Shown here: positions 40,601-48,767 of the stretch, piece by piece | Position numbering within the stretch: the stretch's first letter is position 1 | Layout of the letters: each line of letters opens with the position of its first letter | NCBI GenBank assembly: GCA_964628935.1 | Contig: CAZVOE010000004.1 | Span: forward strand, 1-61,470 | DNA from: CAYLHQ01 sp964628935 | GTDB lineage: Bacteria; Acidobacteriota; Polarisedimenticolia; Polarisedimenticolales; DASRJG01 | Length of the DNA: 61,470 nt | Direction: 5' to 3' | Position numbers and translations under genes: made by a program | Notes under the pieces: generated by a model | Database searches by the model: none | What the model was told of the DNA's origin: nothing | The model's input: only the letters and a program-made list of their open reading frames with translations

Positions 40601-41604
40601 TCGGCGCCGTTGTCTGCCGCGTACTGCATCGCGTTCCAGACATCGACCTCGTCGGCGAAAGTCACCCCGACCTTGACCGCCATGATCTTCGCGTCGGGGG
40701 CCATGCCGGCCTGTGTCCCCGCCGTGCCGTCCCCCGCGACCGTGCCGGCGCAGTGGGAGCCGTGCGAGTTGTCGTCGTTCGGGACGTTGTCGCCGTTGTC
40801 GAAGTCCCACCCGATCAAGTCGTCGACGAAGCCGTTGACGTCGTCGTCGATCCCGTTCATGTCGTCGGGGTCCATCACGGCGCCGTCCGCGTCGAGATCC
40901 TCGCCGGGGTTGACCCACATCTGGTTCGCGATGTCGGTGTGGGTGTGGCAGACCCCGGTGTCGATCACCGCGACGACCGCTCCCTCGCCGGTGACGCCGA
41001 GCTCGTTCCAGACCTCGGGCGCGCGCATCACGCCCACGCCGCACTCGATCTCGGCGATCGCGTCTCGCGGCGCCGGGTCGACGAAGAGCCGCGGGGCCGG
41101 CGGGGGAGCGAGGTCTTCCCGTTCGCTCCGGTCGCCGAGGAGGACGTCGACCTTCGGGTTATGGTTGATCCAGGCAACCTCCGGGCGTGCGGCGAGTTCG
41201 CGGATCACGGCCGGAGTGGCGTCGACGCCGATGACGTTTCCGATCCAAAGAGGGCGGATGCGTGCGACCTCGCCGGTCCGCTCGAGCTGCCCGAGACGCG
41301 CGAGGATCGCGGCTTGTGTCCGCGCGGCATGCGCGCGCAGCAGATCGCAAACCACACGCCGTCCTTCGCTTCGCCCGAGCCCCTGTCTCGCGATCCGAAG
41401 CCGTTCCACGGGAACGCGGTCCGACAGCACGATGCTCACCGGGACGAGCCGGTCGTCCGGGGACTCCGCGAGGACCTCCTCGAGCGGAGGACGGAGCCGC
41501 GGTGAGACGGGGTCGTCCCCCGCGTGACCGGGCAGGAAGGGGACCGCCAAGAGTCCGATCGCGACGAGGAGCGTCCGGAACGGGAACGGTCGAGAGGCGC
41601 CCAT
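37630..41604 (-). CDS. Large secreted subtilisin-like (S8) protease with paired accessory domains
   Basis: The 1324-residue protein has a signal peptide, then an inhibitor-like propeptide (residues about 40-155, ending near RPEVAWINHNPK). The S8 domain follows, with Asp in VIDTGVCHTHTDI, His in DNSHGSHCAGTVAG and Ser in SGTSMATPHVAG, of the bacillopeptidase F/Vpr type. The C-terminal 750 residues contain two copies of a beta domain (both with VQVAHxDxIT followed by a YxDxD motif). Two fibronectin-like units begin DCxGPxIS, and there is a jelly-roll-like domain and two further fibronectin-like repeats. GGAGGAGG precedes the ATG and a promoter is seen at 41669-41698. It is probably a broad extracellular protease. 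Confidence 0.9.
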   Translation of the reverse strand: MGASRPFPFRTLLVAIGLLAVPFLPGHAGDDPVSPRLRPPLEEVLAESPDDRLVPVSIVLSDRVPVERLRIARQGLGRSEGRRVVCDLLRAHAARTQAAILARLGQLERTGEVARIRPLWIGNVIGVDATPAVIRELAARPEVAWINHNPKVDVLLGDRSEREDLAPPPAPRLFVDPAPRDAIAEIECGVGVMRAPEVWNELGVTGEGAVVAVIDTGVCHTHTDIANQMWVNPGEDLDADGAVMDPDDMNGIDDDVNGFVDDLIGWDFDNGDNVPNDDNSHGSHCAGTVAGDGTAGTQAGMAPDAKIMAVKVGVTFADEVDVWNAMQYAADNGADAISMSLGWPHDQNPDRATWRQNAENTIEAGTAMVIAAGNEGSGNEPDNVRTPGDVPRVITVGATDCSDQIAGFSSRGPVTWEDVPPWNDHPYPPGLIKPDVSAPGVDTKSHNVCSGYSFKSGTSMATPHVAGTVALMVSSSPGLTHDDLKQILMDTAIDLGAPGIDNAYGMGRVDAYEAVSNTATPDGRIRIQEASASCSGTLGVTLTDADLRGAGTVAIEAFSNRESAPETVTLTETSATSGVFKGTVRTDGGPVASDGKVQVAHSDTITVRYLDADDGQGGSNVPKTDTAAADCQGPVISGVGTDSVTDVRATVRWNTDEVSSWVVRGGEGPPRDLTAGAGGLVTDHAVNLTGLRACTVYWFSVESADAPGNVSEDTNGGQYHSFETWGDFGEGLQPCHAGLLSLPKTVVSCADGLQVKVVDLDLNTDPTAADTVAVNVSSSSEPSPETSILVETGPNTSQFTGSVPTGSTPAGGGDGVVQVAHGDLITATYHDEDNGRGMPATSFETADVDCGGPAISDVRVTDIQDDKATIRWTTSEPATSRVDWGTTAGLGSTVSDAVLKTSHALTIGPMLECGRIHFRVTSADTHGNTASADAAGNPFQLNAWRIPGMYRETFEAAAGWTLEGDWQIGAPQGLGTPGDPSGAFEGTKVLGQDLTGLGAYPGDYEPGTSLRAISPVIDASTLSGGQLKFRRWLNVSPPGIAYVEVRKGGVWQGVWTSPSIPGVADSAWSLQTIDISQHADANGQLQIAFRLNAGPGTTSHGSSWNVDRLILKSASEPDYAACGACTGAPSFAGLLSASDADGCADGGVALAWAPAPAWGTGSGGSYAVYRSSDPAFVPGPANRIAAGLTGTGWVDSGAPNDVTLHYVVRAENDETCSTGPHNGGVTDDNLVRRSARDETSQAPPAPLGSTVRLDNVNDAHVRLTWDPSAGASSYRIYRASAPSGSWVRIGETSETVFEDRDDLGNLNPRFYVVRAADSCGNEGP

Positions 41605-41668
41605 ACGCTGTCCTCCTCCGGCGGCGCGAGCGCGCCCCGGGCGGTCGCGGGGGGTCGGTGCAGGAGCT

Positions 41669-41698
41669 TCTATACGGCCTTTCCGCCCCGCGGCTCAA
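41669..41698 (-). promoter_or_regulatory. Predicted promoter for the large subtilase gene
   Basis: On the minus strand TTGAGC (41693-41698) and TATAGA (41669-41674) are spaced by 18 bases, leaving a leader of about 60 bases with a strong GGAGGAGG site before the ATG at 41604. Confidence 0.45.
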
Positions 41699-41773
41699 CC
41701 GTTTTCCGGCGAAGTATTCAAAGCTGTGTCTGCTTTCGGCATGAGACGAACAGTTGTCGTATGCAATAACGCA

Positions 41774-41801
41774 TTGTCATCGTACGATTTCACGGTATAT
41801 G
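41774..41801 (+). promoter_or_regulatory. Predicted promoter in an AT-richer intergenic region upstream of the STAS gene
   Basis: TTGTCA (41774-41779) and TATATG (41796-41801) are spaced by 16 bases. The interval of about 130 bases from 41700 to 41832 is clearly richer in A and T than anything around it, as expected for a regulatory region. Start of transcription would be near 41808. Confidence 0.45.
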
Positions 41802-41841
41802 AAACAACGCGATGTCTGTTTAAGTTGAAAGGATGTCAAAT

Positions 41842-42240
41842 ATGAATCGCGACCGTTCGGGGGCTCCGGTTCTTCAGGCTGACCTTTCGCCTGAAGGGGT
41901 CGTCGTGCTCCGCCCGGGCGCGGACGGCCCCGTTCGGGGCGCACAGGTCGAGGCCATCCTCGCGGCCGTCGAGCCGATGCTCCGCGATCCCGGCGCGCGG
42001 GTCGCTCTCGACGTCTCCCGGATCGAGTTCTTCGGTCCCAACGAGATCGATGCCCTGCTGAAGCTACGGGACGACGCCAAGAGACAGGACAGCCGGTTCG
42101 CGGTCTTCGGAGTCGCGGGGGTGATCCGGGACATCTTCCAGCTCGGGGGCCTCGACGTGCTGATCGGGGCGTTCCCGAACGAGGAGGCGGCGCTCCGGTA
42201 TCTCGCCGGCGCTCCCCGTCCCGGCGAGCGGTGGCATTAG
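41842..42240 (+). CDS. STAS-domain protein lacking the phosphorylatable serine
   Basis: This 132-residue single STAS domain starts at the ATG at 41842, eight bases after GAAAGGA. An earlier ATG at 41833 overlaps that ribosome site and was rejected. The loop that normally reads IDSSGL is FFGPNEID here, so no serine or threonine stands at the phosphorylation position. It may therefore be a constitutive antagonist, a target-binding domain, or a partner of a different system. There is no kinase gene beside it. Its stop overlaps the stop of the convergent thioredoxin-like gene. Confidence 0.8.
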   Translation: MNRDRSGAPVLQADLSPEGVVVLRPGADGPVRGAQVEAILAAVEPMLRDPGARVALDVSRIEFFGPNEIDALLKLRDDAKRQDSRFAVFGVAGVIRDIFQLGGLDVLIGAFPNEEAALRYLAGAPRPGERWH

Positions 42241-42797
42241 GAGGCGACGGCTTCCTGCACTCGCTTTCGATCTGCCTCGGTGGGGACACCGTAGATCGCG
42301 AGCCGGACGATCCCGCCCGGTCCCACGACCAGCGTGCACGGCACGAGATAGACGCGCCGCAACGGATTGGCTCCGCTCCGGTCCGCGAGGTGGACCGGTA
42401 GGCGCAGGGCCGCGGGGCTTGGCGCGCTCGGGGACTCGGCCGAGGGGGGGTCGGTGCGCACCGCCCGCAGGGTCGCCCCTCCGAACGCGCCCTCGTCGAG
42501 CCAGGCGTTCCAAACGGGGAGCGTCTCCTCGCACGCGGGGCATGTCGAGGAGTAGATCAGGAGCACATGGATTCCCGAGCCGAACTCGAGCGCGATCCGG
42601 TTCCCGTCGGGATCGAAGACCGGGACGGGATCGAGCGTCTCCCCCTCGGCGAGCGCGTCGGAGGGCATGGCATGGCCCGCTCGACAGGCGGACAGGTCTT
42701 CCTTGAGCCCGCGATTCTGCAGGGCGAGGAGAACCACGAGGACCGCAAGCGCCAGGCTCGCGACGGCGAGGAAGCTCCCGAACCGGTCGTGCTTCAC
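42237..42797 (-). CDS. TlpA-like membrane-anchored thiol-disulfide oxidoreductase
   Basis: The 186-residue protein has an N-terminal membrane anchor (FLAVASLALAVLVVLLAL) and a thioredoxin fold with Cys86 and Cys89 in SSTCPACEETLPVW, plus the cis-proline region YLVPCTLVVGPGG. An additional cysteine stands beside that proline region. It should face the periplasm and reduce or isomerise disulfides, for example in cytochrome c maturation; the seven-heme cytochrome at 46863 is a possible client. GTG start, overlapping the thiolase stop by four bases. Confidence 0.82.
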   Translation of the reverse strand: MKHDRFGSFLAVASLALAVLVVLLALQNRGLKEDLSACRAGHAMPSDALAEGETLDPVPVFDPDGNRIALEFGSGIHVLLIYSSTCPACEETLPVWNAWLDEGAFGGATLRAVRTDPPSAESPSAPSPAALRLPVHLADRSGANPLRRVYLVPCTLVVGPGGIVRLAIYGVPTEADRKRVQEAVAS

Positions 42798-43999
42798 ACG
42801 CCCACCTTCACGACGATCGCGCCGGCGGTGTCCCCCGCCGCGCAACCGACGAAGAGCCCGTACCCGCCTCCGACGAGCGCGAGTTCCTCGATCGTCTCGA
42901 CGATGAGCCGCATTCCGGTCGGCCCCTGCGGATGCCCGTAGATCAGCGAGGAGCCGTAGTTGTTGAAACGCTCCGGCTTCAGGCCGAGCTCCCGGCCGAG
43001 GTAGCAGTCGTTCACCGCGAACGGATTGTGAGTCTTGATCACGCGGACGTCCCCGAGGGCGATCCCCGCATGCTCGAGGGCGCGCCGCGCTGCGGGAACG
43101 GTCGCCATCGCCATGAACCCCTTTTTCGCTCTCCCTTGACCGAAGGACACGATACGGACCTCGATCGAGGGATCCCGGGAAATCTCGCGCGCCCGTTCTC
43201 GGGAGGCGACCAGCACCCCGGCGTTCCCGTCGGCGGGGTGGGTCTGGCTCCCGAAGGTCACGGTTCCGTCCGGGAGGACCGGCTTCAGCTTGGCGAGCCC
43301 CTCCCTCGTGGTGGCGAACACCCCTTCGTCGCCGGTCACGGTCGCGATCACCTTCCGCCCCGAGGCATCCTTCACCTCGAGCGGCGACGTCAGGAAGCGC
43401 TTGAGGAAGGCCGAGTCGTTTTCGAGCGCCTCGTTGTACTGCTCGTAGCGAAGGAGCGTCATCTCGTCCTGCTCCTCCCGCCCGATGCCCGCCTCGCGCG
43501 CGACGTTCTCCGCGGTCTGGATCATCGAGTTCCGAGCCCAAGGATCGTGGCCGAACGAGTCGAGCACCAGGTCTTCCTTTTCACCGGTTCCGCCGGGCCC
43601 GAGGGGGTTCGGGTAGTAGACGTGCGGTCCGTTGCTGCAACGGTCGGCGGTGACCGCGAGGATCGTACATTCCCCCGAGAGCTCGACTTCCGCCGCCGTG
43701 GCCGCCAACGTTCGGGCTCCGGTCGCGCAGGCCTGCCCGACCATCGGACCCGTGATCCCCTCCGCGCCGAGCAGAGCGGCGAACCAAGGCCCGCCGTAAA
43801 GCTGGTGCTTCTGGAGAACGGTGATGCCGAGTGCAACGCCGTCGAGGGAGGACGGCTCGAGGCCGCGGTCGGCGAGGACCCGACGGGCCGTGTCGGCGGC
43901 GAACGGGATCGCGGGGAGGTGAGAGAAGCTCCCCTGCCACTTGCAGAACGGAGTGCTCCAGTAGGCGCCGTAGGGGACGTACACCTTCTCGAATCGCAC
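42794..43999 (-). CDS. Thiolase family protein (acetyl-CoA acetyltransferase-like)
   Basis: The 401-residue enzyme has the thiolase nucleophile Cys91 (GQACATGARTL), His356 in YGHPQGPTG and the second cysteine Cys386 in FVGCAAGDTAGA. Family members join or cleave acyl-CoA with acetyl-CoA. The N-terminal part (VYVPYGAYWSTPFCKWQGSF) differs from housekeeping AtoB/FadA and no other beta-oxidation gene is adjacent, so the acyl substrate is open. It is coupled to the thioredoxin-like gene downstream. Confidence 0.85.
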   Translation of the reverse strand: MRFEKVYVPYGAYWSTPFCKWQGSFSHLPAIPFAADTARRVLADRGLEPSSLDGVALGITVLQKHQLYGGPWFAALLGAEGITGPMVGQACATGARTLAATAAEVELSGECTILAVTADRCSNGPHVYYPNPLGPGGTGEKEDLVLDSFGHDPWARNSMIQTAENVAREAGIGREEQDEMTLLRYEQYNEALENDSAFLKRFLTSPLEVKDASGRKVIATVTGDEGVFATTREGLAKLKPVLPDGTVTFGSQTHPADGNAGVLVASRERAREISRDPSIEVRIVSFGQGRAKKGFMAMATVPAARRALEHAGIALGDVRVIKTHNPFAVNDCYLGRELGLKPERFNNYGSSLIYGHPQGPTGMRLIVETIEELALVGGGYGLFVGCAAGDTAGAIVVKVGV

Positions 44000-44090
44000 G
44001 GGACCCCCTCCTCGGTCGAAAGCCGTTCAGTCTAGCGCATCTCGGCCCCGGATCGGGGATAATCCCCCCGTCCGCACGCACGGAGCGACC

Positions 44091-45476
44091 ATGTGCCCAG
44101 CCTCCGAAGAGAAGCGCCGGCGCTCGCGCTGGATCGCGCGCGCTCTCGAGTGGAACGACCCGCGCGCCAAGTACCCGAACCTCTGGCGCGACGGCATGCC
44201 GGTGCACCTACTCGAGTACGACACCGTCGCCTGCCGTCTACGGATCGGGGACCTCGTCGCGATTTTCTCCCCCGGTTCGGCGAGGCACCCCGACCGGGTC
44301 GACCGCTACATCGGGATCTCGAGAGTGATCGGCTTGAGGCGCGCCCACGAGGCCGGCCTCTACTGGGTCGATCTCGAGACCGCCCACCGTTTTCGCGAGC
44401 CGGTCGATCTCGGGAAAGCGCCGCGGCGCGTGTTCCTCTCCGCCGACCCCGACTGGCAGGGACCGGAGGCCGCCTGGTTCCGCGAGCTCCTCGAGCGCGC
44501 CGCCGCCGAGGGGTACGAGGTTCGTCCCGAAGAGACCGAGGAGGGGGCGGCGCCTTGGCGTCCGTCCGAGAACGCGTCCGACGACGGAGGCGAGACGACC
44601 CCTGCGCACAGGGCGGCGCTTCCGGAGAAACCGTCCCCGCCTCCCGCCCCGGTTCGACGCGGAGGCGACCTGTTCGCGGGGGTGGATTACAGCGGCGACA
44701 TGAGGGATCCGAAGGAGGCCACCTGGCTCGCCGTCGTCGAGAGGGTCGGGGACCGGCTCACCGTGGTTCGGCTCCAGCCGACCGGACGGCACCGCCTCGA
44801 GGCGCTGCTTCGGGATCCGGACGCCGACCTGCAGCGGGTGGAAGCGATCGGGTTCGATTTCCCCTTCGGGCTTCCGATCCCGTTCGCCGAGAGCGTCCTG
44901 GGAGGTCCGTTTCCCGAGGAGGGGTGGTGGGCGCTCGCGAAGCGATTCGGGACGATGACGCGGCCCGAATACTTGACCCTCCTGCACGAATTCCGAGACC
45001 GCGAGGGGGAGCCGAAGCGCTTCACGGACGAACGGACCGGAGCGTTCTCCCCGCTCCACCGCGTGAACCCCGACCTCGGACCGATGACCTTCCACGGCGT
45101 TCGCATGATCGCCGCCGATCGCTCGCGGTACGCGATCCGCCCGTTCGAGCGCGCCAAGGGACGCCGCCTTCTCGAGGTGTACCCGGGGGCGACGACGCGA
45201 TCGCTCGAACTCGCGGAAGGGGGCGAGGGCGGCGGGCGCCTCGCGGCGATCCTCGCAGCGCTCGAGCGCCTCGAGGAGCATCCCCTCGACTTCCCCGCGG
45301 GGATCCGAGAACGGGCGCTGTCGCGCCGCGACGCGCTCGATGCCGTCATCGCGGCACGCTCGGCGGCGGTCGCGGTTCTGACGGGCGAGGCCGACCGGGA
45401 GGTCGAGCATCTCGCCGCCGGCGAATCCGGCCGCGTCCGGCTGGAGGGCTGGATCTACGGGGCGCCGGAGCCCTGA
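44091..45476 (+). CDS. EVE/PUA-like domain fused to DUF429 (predicted RNase H-like nuclease)
   Basis: The N-terminal 130 residues of this 461-residue protein look like an EVE/PUA-type domain (MPVHLLEYDTVACRLRIGDL, then YIGISRVIGLRRAHEAGLYW), a fold that reads modified bases. A low-complexity linker follows. From about residue 195 (DLFAGVDYSGDMRDP) to the end lies DUF429, predicted to have an RNase H-like fold, with GFDFPFGLPIP and a late acidic helix (SRRDALDAVIAA). The gene ends by overlapping the next ATG by one base. A nucleic-acid processing or quality-control role is inferred from the domains. Confidence 0.7.
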   Translation: MCPASEEKRRRSRWIARALEWNDPRAKYPNLWRDGMPVHLLEYDTVACRLRIGDLVAIFSPGSARHPDRVDRYIGISRVIGLRRAHEAGLYWVDLETAHRFREPVDLGKAPRRVFLSADPDWQGPEAAWFRELLERAAAEGYEVRPEETEEGAAPWRPSENASDDGGETTPAHRAALPEKPSPPPAPVRRGGDLFAGVDYSGDMRDPKEATWLAVVERVGDRLTVVRLQPTGRHRLEALLRDPDADLQRVEAIGFDFPFGLPIPFAESVLGGPFPEEGWWALAKRFGTMTRPEYLTLLHEFRDREGEPKRFTDERTGAFSPLHRVNPDLGPMTFHGVRMIAADRSRYAIRPFERAKGRRLLEVYPGATTRSLELAEGGEGGGRLAAILAALERLEEHPLDFPAGIRERALSRRDALDAVIAARSAAVAVLTGEADREVEHLAAGESGRVRLEGWIYGAPEP

Positions 45477-46309
45477 TGCTCGGCAACAGCTTCGTGCACA
45501 TCCCGGGGATCGGCGCGAAGCGCGAGAGCGATCTCTGGCGCCGGGGATTCCACGATTGGGACCGCTTCCGCAGGGAGTACCCCAACGGAGCGTGGCGCGA
45601 TCTCGTGCTCCCTTGGCTCGATCGGGAGATCGCGGCGCGCGCCCTCCCGCGGCGGGAGGCCTGGCGCCTCGCGCCGGAGTTTCCCGGCCGGACGGCTTTC
45701 CTCGACATCGAGACGGAGGGACTCGGCGAGGCCGACGGCGTCACCTGCATCGGGCTTTCGGACGGCGAGAGCGTCGAGACCTTCGTCGCGGGGGAGAGCC
45801 TGACGCTCTTCCCGCACGCGCTCGAGCGTTTCGATCTCCTCGTGACCTACAACGGCTCCTGCTTCGATCTCCCCGTCCTCGCCCGTGCGTTTCCGCAGCT
45901 CGATTTTCGGAGGTTCCACCACGTCGACCTACGCTTCGCGCTGCATCGCCTGGGGGTCAAGGGAGGCCTCAAGGGGGCCGAACGCGCGCTCGGAATCGCA
46001 CGCTCGGGCGAGATCGAAGGGGTGGACGGCTTCCTCGCGGTCCTCCTCTGGAGGGAGCACCGCCGGGGACACCCGACCGCGCTCGAGACGCTCCTCCGGT
46101 ATTGCCTGGAGGACGTCGTTCACCTGAAGCCCCTCCTCGCGATCGCCTACAACCGACTCGCCGGAGAACTCCCGGTCGAGGTGCCGCGACTCGATGCGGG
46201 CAGGGAACCGGCGATCCCGTTCGAGGCGGATGGCGACCTCGTGAAACGGTTGCTCGGACGATCGGCGCCGGAGACGCGCGCGACGAGGTGGGCCGACCTC
46301 GATCAGTGA
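45476..46309 (+). CDS. YprB-like RNase H-fold 3'-5' exonuclease
   Basis: This 277-residue protein contains a DEDD-type exonuclease fold: Asp and Glu in TAFLDIETEGLG, Asp in VTYNGSCFDLPVL, and a late Asp in YCLEDVVHLKPLL. An N-terminal stretch (FVHIPGIGAKRESDLWRRG) resembles the helix-hairpin-helix start seen in YprB proteins. Substrate, DNA or RNA, is unknown. It shares one base with the DUF429 gene, so the two RNase H-fold proteins are probably made in equal amounts. Its end overlaps the convergent Fur-family gene by seven bases. Confidence 0.82.
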   Translation: MLGNSFVHIPGIGAKRESDLWRRGFHDWDRFRREYPNGAWRDLVLPWLDREIAARALPRREAWRLAPEFPGRTAFLDIETEGLGEADGVTCIGLSDGESVETFVAGESLTLFPHALERFDLLVTYNGSCFDLPVLARAFPQLDFRRFHHVDLRFALHRLGVKGGLKGAERALGIARSGEIEGVDGFLAVLLWREHRRGHPTALETLLRYCLEDVVHLKPLLAIAYNRLAGELPVEVPRLDAGREPAIPFEADGDLVKRLLGRSAPETRATRWADLDQ

Positions 46310-46737
46310 CGCGCGGCGCGCGCGCAACGAGCACACATGCCCCGGAAGATCACCTGGGCTTCGTCCACCTCCGCCGAGAGCGAGGCCGGAGGATGGAGGC
46401 AGGGCTTCTTCCCCGCGACGCACGGCACGTCTTCGATCACGCCGCACGAGCGGCACACGAAGTGGTGGTGCCAACGCTCTCCCGCTTCGTAGAGGGCCGC
46501 TCCCGGGCCGGCGTCGGCCCGCATGAGCACGTGCGCGTCGCTCAGGTCGGCGACGACGTTGTACACCGACATTCGCGGAAGACGAACGCCGCGCCGGGCG
46601 AGAAGGTCGACGAGATCGTCGACTGAGTGGTGGCCGCCGATCTCGCGCAGCAGACCGTAAACGAGGAGGCGCGGGCGCGTGGCGCGGAGGCCGGCGGCCC
46701 GCAGGCGATCGACCAGTTCGTCTTGCCCCTTCCGCAA
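46303..46737 (-). CDS. Fur-family transcriptional regulator (Fur/Zur/PerR type)
   Basis: The 144-residue protein begins with a winged helix (LRATRPRLLVYGLLREIGGHH, RLPRMSVYNVVADL). It has the metal-binding HHHFVCRSCG motif and a second cysteine pair CARCA for structural zinc. The start is TTG at 46737; no ATG or GTG fits the family N-terminus. The metal or signal cannot be assigned by eye. It is divergent from the cytochrome gene, 125 bases away, so it may control it. Confidence 0.85.
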   Translation of the reverse strand: MRKGQDELVDRLRAAGLRATRPRLLVYGLLREIGGHHSVDDLVDLLARRGVRLPRMSVYNVVADLSDAHVLMRADAGPGAALYEAGERWHHHFVCRSCGVIEDVPCVAGKKPCLHPPASLSAEVDEAQVIFRGMCARCARAARH

Positions 46738-46807
46738 GGTCGTCCCCTCGCCCTCCGGCCCGGCTCCCTACGCTATCCCATACCCGGATTCCGTCAAGGT
46801 CGAGCGG

Positions 46808-46837
46808 TTGCCCGGAGAAACCGGGCCGGCGTATCTT
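46808..46837 (+). promoter_or_regulatory. Predicted promoter for the multiheme cytochrome gene
   Basis: TTGCCC (46808-46813) and TATCTT (46832-46837) are spaced by 18 bases, placing transcription start near 46844 and leaving a short leader with the GAGGAGGAGG ribosome site before the GTG at 46863. A six-base-pair hairpin (gcccgg/ccgggc) lies in the spacer region. Confidence 0.4.
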
Positions 46838-46862
46838 CGCCCGATCGAGGAGGAGGAACGGG

Positions 46863-48767
46863 GTGTCGGGGCGCCCTCTTCTTTCGTGGATCGTCGGTGC
46901 GGCGGTCGGTGTCGCCGCCGGCTGTGCGCCGACCGAAGCGCCCGCTCCCTCGGCGCCCGCCGAGGCCCGATTCCTCGGCGACTCGTCGTGCCGACCTTGT
47001 CACCAGGGAATCGCCGCGACCTACGCCCACACCGGGATGGGGCGCGCCTGGTCGCGCATGGAACCGGGGAACGCCCCGGAGGACTTCTCCGGCACCCGCG
47101 TGGTGGAGGTCCCGGGAAGCCCCGTGCGCTACCGGACCACGGAGCGCAACGGACGGTATTTCGTCCGGCAATTCGTCGTCGACGGGTCGGGGGGAGAGCG
47201 AGCCGTCGACGAGCGCGAGATCGTGTGGGTCGCCGGTTCCAACAACCACTCTCGATCCTACGCGACCGTCGTCGACGGCCAGCTCTTCCAGATTCCCGTC
47301 TGCTGGTATCCCGAGAAACGGATCTGGGACCTTTGCCCCGGGTTCGAGCACGCGAACGACTACTTCGGGCGCGAACTCGAGCCCTCGTGCGTCTTCTGCC
47401 ACAACGGCAGGATGGTGCGCGTGGAAGGAACCCGGTCGCGGTACGAAGAGCCGATCCCGGAGGGGATCGGTTGCGAGCGCTGCCACGGTCCGGGCTCCCT
47501 CCATGTCGCGAGGTGGGAGCGAGGGGACGAGGCGCCGACGGGCGGCGCCGATCCGACGATCGTGAACCCCGCGCGCCTCGCGGCCAGGGAGCGGATCGAG
47601 GTCTGCTTCCAATGCCACCTCGGCGATTCGTTCGCGACCGAACGCGTCCTGCGCGACGGGAAGCGCCTCGAAGATTGGCGGCCGGGGATGCCCCTCGCGA
47701 CCCACGTGGTCCCGTTCCGCTGGCGCGAGGCCACCGTCGAGGATTTCGGGATCTCGGCGCAGGCCGACCGAATGGTGCTGAGTCGGTGCTACACCGCGAG
47801 CGGCGGGAAGCTCGAATGCCTGACGTGCCACGATCCGCACGTCACCGTCTACCGGACGGACCGACCGTCCGACTTCTTCTCCTCGAAGTGCCTCGGCTGT
47901 CACGACGTGGCCGCCTGCAAGCGCGGGAACGATTGCGTTTCCTGCCACATGCGACGCGCGGAACCCGACGATCACCCGCACACCACGTTCACCGATCACT
48001 GGATCCGCAAGCGGATCGACGTCCTCGAACCGAACGCGCGGACCGCCCTCGACCTCGAGCCGGTGATCGCGGGCTCGCTCGACGCGATCCCGGCGGGGGA
48101 GCGGGCGTACCTCGAGGCGCACGCTTATTTCCTCAAGGCGAGCGACGTTCCCCCGAAACTCCACAAGGCCGTCCTCGCGAAGGCGGAGGCGCATTTCCGC
48201 CGCGCGCTCACGCTCGGGCACGACAGCGCGGATCTCCGTTTTTTTCTCGGGAGGACGCTCTCGATTCTCGGCCGTCGCGACGAAGCGCTCGAGATGTTCC
48301 GGGAAGCGATCGACCTCGACCCCGCCCACCACGACGCGGCGTTCGACCTCGGTCGCGGTTTGCTGAGAGCGGGCCAGACGAACCGTGCGTCGGCGGTTCT
48401 CGAGGTGATGCTCGAGCGCCATCCCACCTCGCCGGCCGCGATGGCCGAGCTCGCGGCGGTGCGGATCCGGCAGGAGCGGCTCGACGAGGCGCTCGACCTG
48501 CTCGACCGTGCGATCGAGCGCGAACCGTGGACCGCGTCGCTCCACGCGAACCGGGCGGGGATCCTCGCGCATCGCGGGCGGATGGAAGAGGCGCTCGCGG
48601 CCGCCGAACATGCCGTCCGGTACGATCCCGAGAACGCCGCGTTCTGGGTCACCTATGCGAGACTCGCCGCCGCAACCGGCCGCGCCGGAGACGCCGATGC
48701 GGCGGAGGGGATCGCGAGAAGGTTGGCGGGGAGAAAGAAAGAGGGAGCGACCGGCCGTGACCGATGA
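46863..48767 (+). CDS. Seven-heme c-type cytochrome lipoprotein with TPR domain
   Basis: The 634-residue protein starts at GTG after GAGGAGGAGG. A lipobox (VGVAAGC) marks a lipoprotein. Seven CXXCH heme sites follow: CRPCH, CVFCH, CERCH, CFQCH, CLTCH, CLGCH and CVSCH. Histidines in the N-terminal half could be distal ligands. The last 230 residues are about six TPR units (LRFFLGRTLSILGRRDEALE). This architecture resembles cytochrome c554/NrfA-like tetraheme families extended with TPRs, common in Acidobacteria and Planctomycetes. The electron partner is unknown. It should sit on the outside of the inner membrane or in the outer membrane. Confidence 0.88.
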   Translation: MSGRPLLSWIVGAAVGVAAGCAPTEAPAPSAPAEARFLGDSSCRPCHQGIAATYAHTGMGRAWSRMEPGNAPEDFSGTRVVEVPGSPVRYRTTERNGRYFVRQFVVDGSGGERAVDEREIVWVAGSNNHSRSYATVVDGQLFQIPVCWYPEKRIWDLCPGFEHANDYFGRELEPSCVFCHNGRMVRVEGTRSRYEEPIPEGIGCERCHGPGSLHVARWERGDEAPTGGADPTIVNPARLAARERIEVCFQCHLGDSFATERVLRDGKRLEDWRPGMPLATHVVPFRWREATVEDFGISAQADRMVLSRCYTASGGKLECLTCHDPHVTVYRTDRPSDFFSSKCLGCHDVAACKRGNDCVSCHMRRAEPDDHPHTTFTDHWIRKRIDVLEPNARTALDLEPVIAGSLDAIPAGERAYLEAHAYFLKASDVPPKLHKAVLAKAEAHFRRALTLGHDSADLRFFLGRTLSILGRRDEALEMFREAIDLDPAHHDAAFDLGRGLLRAGQTNRASAVLEVMLERHPTSPAAMAELAAVRIRQERLDEALDLLDRAIEREPWTASLHANRAGILAHRGRMEEALAAAEHAVRYDPENAAFWVTYARLAAATGRAGDADAAEGIARRLAGRKKEGATGRDR

